A stretch of DNA of 64,000 bases from CAYRJD01 sp965247395 (lineage in GTDB: Bacteria > Actinomycetota > Acidimicrobiia > Acidimicrobiales > Poriferisodalaceae). A program made the position numbers and the translations under genes. The notes under the pieces are model-generated. The model saw nothing but the letters and a program-made list of their open reading frames with translations, was not told where the DNA came from and searched no databases. This document shows positions 26,098-32,570 of this stretch, piece after piece (position 1 is the first letter of the stretch; each line of letters begins with the position of its first letter). Location: assembly GCA_965247395.1 (NCBI GenBank), contig OZ252012.1, positions 992,001 to 1,056,000 of the forward strand, read 5' to 3'.

Positions 26098-26660
26098 TTT
26101 CGCATCTCTCCAAGCAGGACACCTTCAAGGTGCACGTCGACCACTTCCTCACGCGCTGTTGGCAGGTTTTTTCCTACGTAGTCGGGTCTGATGGGCAGCT
26201 CGCGATGTCCTCGATCGATCATCACCGCTAGCTGCACCTCGCGGGGTCTACCGAAATTGTTGAGTGCATCAAGGGCTGCTCGAATGGTGCGACCGGTGAA
26301 GAGCACGTCATCGATCAGCACGACTTTTGCGTTGTTGATTTCAAAATCGATTTCGGTGACGGCTTCGGGCAGGACGGGTCGTAGGTCGATGTCGTCACGA
26401 TGTAGCGCAACATCCAGCGTGCCAAAAGGAACATCCACGCCATCTATTTCAAACAACCTGCGAGCGATGGCCATGCCAACTCGCACGCCGCCGGTTTGCA
26501 ATCCGATCAGCGAGACGCCTTCGACTCCGTTGTTGCGTTCAACGATCTCGTGGCTTATTCGCGTGAGCGCCCGGTTCACTCCGTTGGCGTCAAGGACGGT
26601 GCTTCGAGCAACGAACAGTCCACCGTACGGTGGTGACAACTGTCGCTCGCGATCAGCCAC
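26094..26660 (-). CDS. pyrR: PyrR bifunctional regulator / uracil phosphoribosyltransferase
   Basis: 188 aa, standard size. PRPP-binding motif VVLIDDVLFTGRTIRAALDAL is intact. PyrR binds pyr mRNA leaders when UMP is abundant and represses the operon, and can have uracil phosphoribosyltransferase activity. GTG start at 26660, preceded by GAAAGGA at a suitable distance, one of the clearer Shine-Dalgarno sequences in the window. First gene of the pyr operon, coupled to pyrB by a 4-nt overlap. A PyrR-binding loop sits in the leader. Confidence 0.94.
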   Translation of the reverse strand: MADRERQLSPPYGGLFVARSTVLDANGVNRALTRISHEIVERNNGVEGVSLIGLQTGGVRVGMAIARRLFEIDGVDVPFGTLDVALHRDDIDLRPVLPEAVTEIDFEINNAKVVLIDDVLFTGRTIRAALDALNNFGRPREVQLAVMIDRGHRELPIRPDYVGKNLPTAREEVVDVHLEGVLLGEMRK

Positions 26661-26683
26661 GCGCGCATCCTTTCATCCGTTCG

Positions 26684-26699
26684 AGCCTCACTGGACCCG
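26684..26699 (-). promoter_or_regulatory. PyrR-binding RNA loop in pyr operon leader
   Basis: On the transcript strand the leader reads CGGGTCCAGTGAGGCT, closely matching the PyrR anti-antiterminator loop consensus (rTCCAGAGAGGCT; one mismatch inside the loop). It lies 24 nt before the pyrR GTG and about 10 nt before its Shine-Dalgarno sequence. No terminator hairpin with a U-tract separates it from pyrR, so translational repression, as described for mycobacterial pyrR leaders, is more likely than attenuation. Confidence 0.72.
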
Positions 26700-26721
26700 T
26701 TTTACGGCTGGGAACTGCAGG

Positions 26722-27123
26722 CTAGCCGCTACAGGGGGTGAGACCACGCAAGCTCGCGCTGTCTATGACTCCGACCTCGCTTAGGAACTCGGCGCGGGCT
26801 GGTGTGAGGCCTTTCAACAGAACGGCTTTGAAAGGGATTTCGACGGTTGCTCGCACCACGGATCCGATAACGCAGACGCTGCAGCGCCGGGTGGGGAGCT
26901 TTGTGGGGTACCCGATGGAGTCTTCGGTGGAGTAATCGCTGCAGTTGGGTGGCAGCTTGCAGCCCTCGCTGTTTGAGCAGGAGTCAATCACCGCGGATAT
27001 TGCGGTTTCAGATTCGCTAATGGCGCGGTCGCGAGTGGCTATGGCAACGGTGCTGTCGGCCGCCGCGCCAGACAACGCAGCCAAAGAGAGGATGACCGCC
27101 AGCGCAATGATCGGGGTGCTCAC
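26722..27123 (-). CDS. Small exported protein at the end of the Tad pilus operon
   Basis: 133 aa with an N-terminal hydrophobic segment (IIALAVILSLAALSGAAA) and an otherwise soluble, Cys-containing body (six Cys, including CSNSEGC and RRCSVC). It resembles the minor, TadE/TadG-like or secretin-independent exported proteins found at the end of actinobacterial Tad loci, but I recognise no specific family. It follows the TadE-like gene by 12 nt. The 61 bp between it and pyrR carry the pyr leader. Confidence 0.5.
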   Translation of the reverse strand: MSTPIIALAVILSLAALSGAAADSTVAIATRDRAISESETAISAVIDSCSNSEGCKLPPNCSDYSTEDSIGYPTKLPTRRCSVCVIGSVVRATVEIPFKAVLLKGLTPARAEFLSEVGVIDSASLRGLTPCSG

Positions 27124-27135
27124 GATCAGACCTGG

Positions 27136-27624
27136 CTAGCTGGCTCGGCTAGGTGCATGGCTGATCTGAGGGTTGTTGAACGGGTTGCTTATGGCTACCA
27201 CCCTTACAGCGTCACCATTCGGCGATACTCCCAACAGCGGGCAGATCGCCTTCACGACCACTACATGCCCGGCGAGTGTTTGTTCAGCCGTTTCAATCGT
27301 GGCAGGCTCAGGCTCAATTGCGACTGGCTCGGCCAGCTTGATGAGGCTCATATTGATGCTGAACTGCGGTGAAGCCGCGTCGCAAACTCCAATCGCCGCC
27401 GTGCTAACAACGTCGATCGCGCGTTGCTCAGCGGCCGCGCTAAGCGCAGCAGCGGTAATACCTTCCGGTGTTTGTTCCAACACGACTGCTGCGGCATCTG
27501 CTCCTCTTTGAACAGCCGCCGACATCTGTGCCGCGGCGAGCGGACCGCTGCCCGAATAGCTGACCAGCCAAATACTGAACGCCAGCACCGGAATCAACAA
27601 GAGGAACCCTGTTGATTCCTCCAC
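27136..27624 (-). CDS. TadE-like pseudopilin
   Basis: 162 aa. Starts MEESTGFLLLIPVLAFSIWLV: a short leader ending in Gly followed by a long hydrophobic helix, the layout of TadE/pilin-like proteins cut by a prepilin peptidase. The Ala-rich stretch after it (AAAQMSAAVQRGADAAA) is typical of the amphipathic extension of pseudopilins. Likely a minor pilin in the Tad/Flp assembly machine. A 27-bp repeat separates it from the upstream pilin-like gene. Confidence 0.65.
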   Translation of the reverse strand: MEESTGFLLLIPVLAFSIWLVSYSGSGPLAAAQMSAAVQRGADAAAVVLEQTPEGITAAALSAAAEQRAIDVVSTAAIGVCDAASPQFSINMSLIKLAEPVAIEPEPATIETAEQTLAGHVVVVKAICPLLGVSPNGDAVRVVAISNPFNNPQISHAPSRAS

Positions 27625-27640
27625 TAGACCAGCACCATCT

Positions 27641-27704
27641 CAGTCAGCACAACCACACCCACCACCGCAGTCAGCACAACCACACCCACCACCGCAGTCA
27701 GCAC
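27641..27704. repeat. 27-bp tandem repeat, 2.4 copies
   Basis: Two identical 27-bp units (27641-27667 and 27668-27694), each beginning CAGTCAGCACAACCACACCC, plus a 10-bp partial copy that runs into the last codons of the upstream gene. It fills most of the 73-bp gap between the two pseudopilin genes. Confidence 0.9.
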
Positions 27705-28111
27705 CTAGCCAGTGCTTCAACCGCTTCTGTTGCAAGGGCTGTGCCGTGATGACAAACCACCGCTCTTGGCTGCGGCAATGGCAACCAGGTTGACATCGCC
27801 ACGGTCACACCCACCACCACCTCACATGCTGGGCTGAGATCTACCGACAGTTCGGTAGCGGTTGCCGTTGATAGCTGTTCAAGTCGTTTGACCACCGCTT
27901 TTGCAGCATGCTCCTCAGCGCGTTCGGCTTGGACTGCATCGAAACCGCAGTCAAACTCAGGTTTGAGCGAGCCCGCTGCCGCTTCTGCACCGGCGTGCGC
28001 AGCACTCAGCGCAGCCGCACGTCCAACGTGATTGACAAGCAGCGATAGGCCGATGGCCAGGCTGATCATCAACACGCCGAACGTTCGCAGAAGCGCTAGG
28101 CCGGACGCCAA
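27698..28111 (-). CDS. TadE/TadG-like pilus-associated membrane protein
   Basis: 137 aa. One N-terminal membrane helix (FGVLMISLAIGLSLLVNHVG) after a short start MASGLALLR, then the Ala-rich segment AALSAAHAGAEAAAGSL that is characteristic of TadE-type pseudopilins. The rest is a small globular domain with three Cys. It lies 7 nt after the preceding pilin-like gene. Family membership is inferred from layout and context. Confidence 0.6.
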   Translation of the reverse strand: MASGLALLRTFGVLMISLAIGLSLLVNHVGRAAALSAAHAGAEAAAGSLKPEFDCGFDAVQAERAEEHAAKAVVKRLEQLSTATATELSVDLSPACEVVVGVTVAMSTWLPLPQPRAVVCHHGTALATEAVEALARC

Positions 28112-28118
28112 GTGTTAC

Positions 28119-28331
28119 TCAGCCCTTAGTCACGCAAGTCGGGGCGCTGGCCGTCGTCCAGGTATGGCCCACGGCACCGCACAGCTCCTGTGACCTAATT
28201 TGACTTAGGTCGAGGCCATCGTTATCGCTTGGAGTGTTGTCGCTAACCGCTCCCCATGCGACCGCAGTAACTACGGCCGCAATGGCTATTGATGCTGCAA
28301 TGAACAGCAGCTTGGAAATAGCTTGATCCAT
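28119..28331 (-). CDS. Small pilin-like protein (candidate Flp-type major pilin)
   Basis: 70 aa: a very short N-terminus (MDQAISK), a membrane helix (LLFIAASIAIAAVVTAVAWG), and a 40-residue hydrophilic tail with two Cys (SQELCGAVGHTW..APTCV), which could form a disulfide. Size and position directly after TadC fit a Flp-type pilin. However, there is no typical Gly-x4-Glu-Tyr processing site, so it might instead be an accessory protein. Two strong hairpins precede it in the 161-bp spacer. Confidence 0.5.
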   Translation of the reverse strand: MDQAISKLLFIAASIAIAAVVTAVAWGAVSDNTPSDNDGLDLSQIRSQELCGAVGHTWTTASAPTCVTKG

Positions 28332-28351
28332 TGGTCTGCTACCTCATTTCT

Positions 28352-28391
28352 TGCCGATAGTTCGGCACTTTGCTTGCCGATGGTTCGGCAA
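28352..28391 (-). promoter_or_regulatory. Two tandem mRNA hairpins upstream of the pilin-like gene
   Basis: TGCCGA-TAGT-TCGGCA at 28352-28367 (6-bp stem) and TTGCCGA-TGGT-TCGGCAA at 28374-28391 (7-bp stem), nearly identical and 6 bp apart. In the operon transcript they lie 20-60 nt before the pilin ATG. They have no U-tract; an mRNA-processing or 5'-end stabilising role is more likely than termination. The remainder of the spacer (28392-28492) carries GGGAAGC-type direct repeats and no gene. Confidence 0.55.
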
Positions 28392-28492
28392 TTTTCTCGG
28401 TGGGAAGCGATGAACGGAAAATGTTGGGAAGCGAAAACTGGGAAGCAAGAACCAGGCGAACTGGTGAGAAACAAGGCTTACGTGGAAGGCAC

Positions 28493-29452
28493 CTAGGTGG
28501 AGGGCAAGGTCGTCACCACCATCAGCACCACCACCACACCTGCCAAAACCGCAACGACCGAAGCGGTGGTTGCCCCTGTCCGCGCAAGACGATCCATGCG
28601 CTCTCGCCGCTGCGCATCTAGCGAGCGAAGCACACGTTGCAACACCTTGTCGATCAGTTCGCTCGCCGCGGCTCCAGACCGTTCGGTGGCATTCACGGTT
28701 CCCAGCAAGGAGGCGGCTTCGGAGCCCTGCAGTTTGGTTGCGGCGGCCGCTAGTGGATCTCGCCCCGTTGTCACAGCCAAGTTGATGGCACCCGCCAGCG
28801 GTTTGAAAGCCGGTTCGCGAACCTGTTCGGCGGCGCTTAGTGCAGCGGCATTGGTTGGCTGGCCGCTCGCCACTAGTAGGCGAATGCGGCGCATCCAAAG
28901 CAACACGGCTGCGTCTCGCCTTCTAACATAACGCTGGGCAACTACGAAACGCATTACACGCGGCAACAGCTTTGGAATCACAACGACAATCAGCAACAAC
29001 CAGGCGGTGACCTCGGCAATGGTCTGAGCGCTTGCTACCGCAGTTTGGGCGCTAGCCCCGCCGGTGCCCGTTGCAAAGACTGTCCGCTGTTGCCAGACAT
29101 AGATAGCCGTACAGATGGCTGTCAGCAATGTGGCGAAAGCGGTGATAGTGCCGATCAGACTCGGCCCTAAACCGAGCGAAGCCAGCTCACTGGGTCCGAC
29201 TTGACTTGGCCGGGCCTGAGCCTGGGGACCCCGAGCCTGGGGATAGTGCTGGTTTGCGCTACTGGATCGGTAGGCACTGCTGGTGCCACCCGCACCGGTT
29301 AGCACTAGTCGCAGCGCCACTACCCCACCGGCTACAGCGGCCAACCAAACCACGTAAATGCCGGAACCTGAGCTGGCTGCATTGCTAGCTGAACTGCCAA
29401 ACATGGCACCGAACAAACTGTCAAACATGACACCAAGCGTGTTTTCGATCAC
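28493..29452 (-). CDS. TadC-like pilus platform protein (GspF family)
   Basis: 319 aa from a GTG at 29452 that overlaps the TadB stop (TAGTG); the frame is open to 29488. Membrane helices near the N-terminus (YVVWLAAVAGGVVALRLVL), middle and C-terminus (TTASVVAVLAGVVVVLMVV), with the soluble GspF-type segment between them (LLVASGQPTNAAALSAAEQV, then GRDPLAAAATKLQGSEAASL, VLQRVLRSLDAQRRERMDRL). Forms the inner-membrane platform with TadB. Order TadA-TadB-TadC is the standard Tad arrangement. Confidence 0.78.
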   Translation of the reverse strand: MIENTLGVMFDSLFGAMFGSSASNAASSGSGIYVVWLAAVAGGVVALRLVLTGAGGTSSAYRSSSANQHYPQARGPQAQARPSQVGPSELASLGLGPSLIGTITAFATLLTAICTAIYVWQQRTVFATGTGGASAQTAVASAQTIAEVTAWLLLIVVVIPKLLPRVMRFVVAQRYVRRRDAAVLLWMRRIRLLVASGQPTNAAALSAAEQVREPAFKPLAGAINLAVTTGRDPLAAAATKLQGSEAASLLGTVNATERSGAAASELIDKVLQRVLRSLDAQRRERMDRLARTGATTASVVAVLAGVVVVLMVVTTLPST

Positions 29453-30147
29453 TACAGCACCTCCCACGCTCCGCTGAGCAGCTTCCATCCAAACAAAGCC
29501 ACTCCCAGCGCCATTGCCAAGGAGATGGTTGGTCCGTCGCTACTTAGAAACCAGTTCCAGGTGTCGGGGTTTATGCGAGCCGAACCCACGACTACTCCCG
29601 CAGCCAGCAATACCGCCGCCGCCGTTTGAGTGAGCGAAGACGCAACTTGTGAGTGGAAATGACGTGCGGTGTCAGCGTCTTGCGTTGCTTCAGACTCAAG
29701 CACACTCAGCACCGAAACCCATTTGCCACCGCCCTCCGCAGCACTAACGATGACCTCCGCTAGCCAAGTAGCAGCCGCTGTGTTGGCGCGTTGGGCAAAG
29801 CGTTGAGCGGCAAGCTCAATCCCGTCGGTGCGACACTCTTGCGCCAGAGTTCTGGCTGACTCCCCGACTGCGCCGTCCATCAACGGTGCGGCTCGCGTGA
29901 TGGCCTCGTTGACCGTGCGAGAAACGGTGGCCTGGTTTGCCAACACGGAGATGAACCGCGCGGTGGCCTCCGCTTCGATGACCTTTCGGCGGCTCACCGG
30001 AACCGTTGCAAAACACATGGCACTAACAGCAACGACAATGGCGCTGGACAGCGCTAGTGCCGGCGATGATGTCAACACGACAGTGATCATGGCAACGACG
30101 GCTGCTAGCAGGTAGGGCCAGATAGGTGCGCGTGTGCTCGGTTTCAT
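29452..30147 (-). CDS. TadB-like pilus platform protein
   Basis: 231 aa. Two N-terminal membrane helices, a cytoplasmic GspF-like helical segment (ARFISVLANQATVSRTVNEA; SVLESEATQDADTARHFHSQ) and two C-terminal helices. Shorter than TadB in many species. Starts 2 nt after the ATPase gene, so it is coupled to it. With TadC it forms the membrane platform driven by the TadA ATPase. Family assignment comes from topology and operon position. Confidence 0.75.
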   Translation of the reverse strand: MKPSTRAPIWPYLLAAVVAMITVVLTSSPALALSSAIVVAVSAMCFATVPVSRRKVIEAEATARFISVLANQATVSRTVNEAITRAAPLMDGAVGESARTLAQECRTDGIELAAQRFAQRANTAAATWLAEVIVSAAEGGGKWVSVLSVLESEATQDADTARHFHSQVASSLTQTAAAVLLAAGVVVGSARINPDTWNWFLSSDGPTISLAMALGVALFGWKLLSGAWEVL

Positions 30148-30149
30148 GA

Positions 30150-31856
30150 TTACGCACTCACGGTGGCCACTGCGGGAGGGTCTGCCGACAGGGCTTGCTC
30201 GCTAGCGACATAGAGCTGTCGCAGGCGTCCTTCGGGTTCACCGACTTGCACCGCCCAGCGCTCACCAGGTTGCAGTTTCCACAGGCATTTGGTCTTAATC
30301 ACGCCCGACTGTTCGTCTATGCCGGTTAGCTGCGTTACGTCGGCTACCACTCTCTGACCGGCTTCGTTTCGACCCATCCACACGCATAGATCCACGGCCG
30401 CAGCTATCTGACGTTGGGCGTAATCCGGCTCGGCACCTTCGGCACAGGCGTAAGCGACAAGCTTTTCTAGGACGCCTTTGCCTGGTTGAGAGTGCAGCGT
30501 CACCAAACAACCGCTGATCCCTGATGACATCGCGTCAAGCAGCGCCGCGCAGCCGTCACCGCGGATCTCTCCCACCACCAGTTTGTCCGCGTTGGAACGC
30601 TTGGCGTCTCGAATGTGATCGGCCATCGAGTGGTGTCCGTGGCCGTCTTGATTGGGGTCGCGAGTCAGCCGCTCATAGGCGTTGGGATGAATGCCGTAAT
30701 CGTTTAGACGCAGTTCGGGCGTGTCTTCGATGGTGTCGATGCGTTCGTGATCGGGCACCGCCGCCAGCAACGCTTGACACAAGGTGGTCTTGCCGCCGCC
30801 CATGGCCGCTGCCACCACGATGTTGGCGCGCTCGGTGCCAGTGACAGCCTCAAGCAACAATCGTTCGAGATGCTCACATGCCACGCCAAGATCTCGCAGT
30901 CGCATCCGTCCGGCCAGATTTGAGCGCAGCACCACGTTTGGCGGGCTGGTGACAAATGCCTCAGCGTGGAGTCGCCAGCTAGTGCCGACCCGGATGTCAA
31001 GGCGAGGATCGAGTTCATCAAATCTCTGAGGGCGATCGCCTGAGTAGGCGGCTAAGAACCGGACGGCGTCAATGAGCTCAGCGTCGCTAGCGAACGGTGA
31101 GTCTTGTATCTCGCGTTCACCGCCAGAGTGCTGCACCATCATTGATTGGCCGCCGCGTATTTGAAACTCTTCGACGTTCTTTGCATCGAGCAGGTCTGTG
31201 AGAGCGTCAACCGCGGCGGTGGCAGCGCTACGTAGATGAATGGCGCGGTCGCTGTGTTCGAGACGTTGCGGTTCACAAGCCTGGCTGGCGAGCGCACGTC
31301 CGAGCCGCCGTAATGTCCAAGTGCTGCGACGAGGGCGATCGCTTCTTATTCGGACGGTGCAAGCGAGAGGCTTGGTGGGGTCAGGTTTGTTGCCAGATGT
31401 GTGCTCGGGTGCGTGGTCAAGTGTGTGCCCGGATGTGTGGTCTGTGCCAGGTGAATAAGCGGAGCTGGCTGATTCCAACAAAACCATGGTTAGCGGAATG
31501 CCCGTTAGCGAGGTAGCCGTTGGTGGAGTAATAGTTGGAGTAACCGCTGAAGTGCTCGGTGGAGTAGTTGCTGGAGTAACCGTTGGTGGAGTAATAGCTG
31601 GAGTAGTAGCAACAACGCTGCTCACATGAACTTGAGCAGCGGCTGCAGCCTCACAAGCGCTGTGAACCTCGGCGTCGGCATCGCTCTCAAGCACTGCCAC
31701 GATCGCTGAGCTGGCGTGCTCGTGCAGCTTGGAGTCAGTCAGGGAACTGACAACGGTGACTCCGCCCGATTCAGATTCCACACCACGGATCAACGACTGA
31801 ACGATCCATAAACGATCGTTAGCTGGCAAGGTCATGTCGGTAACTATCAAAAGCAT
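30150..31856 (-). CDS. Tad pilus assembly ATPase (TadA/CpaF)
   Basis: 568 aa. The C-terminal ATPase has Walker A AAAMGGGKTTLCQALL near residue 350, the Asp box IDTIEDTPEL, Walker B LVVGEIRGDGCAALLDAM and the His box GCLVTLHSQPGKGVLEKL. It powers pilus assembly at the inner membrane. Residues 1-85 (MLLIVTDMTLPANDRLWIVQ...) look like a separate small alpha/beta domain. A Thr/Pro-rich linker (PPTVTPATTPPSTSAVTP and more, about residues 88-135) follows, then a His/Asp-rich stretch. The linker is encoded by the GGTGGAGTAA-type repeat in antisense. No TadZ/CpaE gene is present; the N-terminal domain might replace it (speculative). Confidence 0.9.
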   Translation of the reverse strand: MLLIVTDMTLPANDRLWIVQSLIRGVESESGGVTVVSSLTDSKLHEHASSAIVAVLESDADAEVHSACEAAAAAQVHVSSVVATTPAITPPTVTPATTPPSTSAVTPTITPPTATSLTGIPLTMVLLESASSAYSPGTDHTSGHTLDHAPEHTSGNKPDPTKPLACTVRIRSDRPRRSTWTLRRLGRALASQACEPQRLEHSDRAIHLRSAATAAVDALTDLLDAKNVEEFQIRGGQSMMVQHSGGEREIQDSPFASDAELIDAVRFLAAYSGDRPQRFDELDPRLDIRVGTSWRLHAEAFVTSPPNVVLRSNLAGRMRLRDLGVACEHLERLLLEAVTGTERANIVVAAAMGGGKTTLCQALLAAVPDHERIDTIEDTPELRLNDYGIHPNAYERLTRDPNQDGHGHHSMADHIRDAKRSNADKLVVGEIRGDGCAALLDAMSSGISGCLVTLHSQPGKGVLEKLVAYACAEGAEPDYAQRQIAAAVDLCVWMGRNEAGQRVVADVTQLTGIDEQSGVIKTKCLWKLQPGERWAVQVGEPEGRLRQLYVASEQALSADPPAVATVSA

Positions 31857-31859
31857 TAG

Positions 31860-32570
31860 CTACTTCCCTTGCGATTCGGGATCGCTTGAGCTGCTTGAAC
31901 TTGATGAGCTTGCTGGGCTTGATGGACTTGCTGGACTGCTTGAATTAACTGGCGCAACACGGTCACCGTCACAGGCGGGCCAACCCTGCGTTGGTGATTT
32001 CCACAACACCAACGACTGAAGCCGAGCCACTTCCGAAAGCTCCACAGCCAACGAATGGTCGACTGCGAATGTCACAGTTGAATCGCCGACACCCGCCAAT
32101 TGCAGAACATGCAAGGCGCAGCCGCCTTGTTTGGTCGCAACGACCGCCCAGTCACCTACGGCCGGTGGTGTTGGCCACCAAGGCTCATAGTTCGCACCGA
32201 AATTCATAAAGGTGGTTTCGCCACTGCCCTCTCCGGCTCCATCAGCAACGTCATTGTCGGAGAGTTGCGTGGCTGCCACGTACACGCCCGGGGGAATATC
32301 CACCGCGGCGATCCGCCCCACTAGCTCCGCCGGTTCAAGGAAACGAGAAGCGATCTCGGTCGGTAGCTGTGCCAAGTGGAATCCGGCTGGTTCGGTGCCA
32401 GCAAACCAGTATTCGCTGGTGACTACCACCGCTGTTTGCGGAGCGGCGCCCTGTGGTCTGCCCCAGAGCCACAGGGTCGAAACGACAGCACCGACAACAG
32501 CTAGCGCTAGCAGCAGGCGCCATGGTTCAATGCGAGAGCCGAACTTGCGAATGGGCTTGTGTGAGTTCAT
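31860..32570 (-). CDS. SAF-domain Tad pilus protein (CpaB/RcpC-like)
   Basis: 236 aa. One membrane helix after a basic N-terminus (LLLALAVVGAVVSTLWLWG) and a SAF/CpaB-type beta domain with VGRIAAVDIPPGVYVAATQL, the signature region of CpaB. The C-terminus is Ser/Pro repeats (SSSPASPSSPASSSSSSSSS). In Tad systems CpaB is a periplasmic or cell-wall-side assembly factor. Its ATG overlaps the stop of the preceding gene (TGATG). Confidence 0.75.
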   Translation of the reverse strand: MNSHKPIRKFGSRIEPWRLLLALAVVGAVVSTLWLWGRPQGAAPQTAVVVTSEYWFAGTEPAGFHLAQLPTEIASRFLEPAELVGRIAAVDIPPGVYVAATQLSDNDVADGAGEGSGETTFMNFGANYEPWWPTPPAVGDWAVVATKQGGCALHVLQLAGVGDSTVTFAVDHSLAVELSEVARLQSLVLWKSPTQGWPACDGDRVAPVNSSSPASPSSPASSSSSSSSSDPESQGK

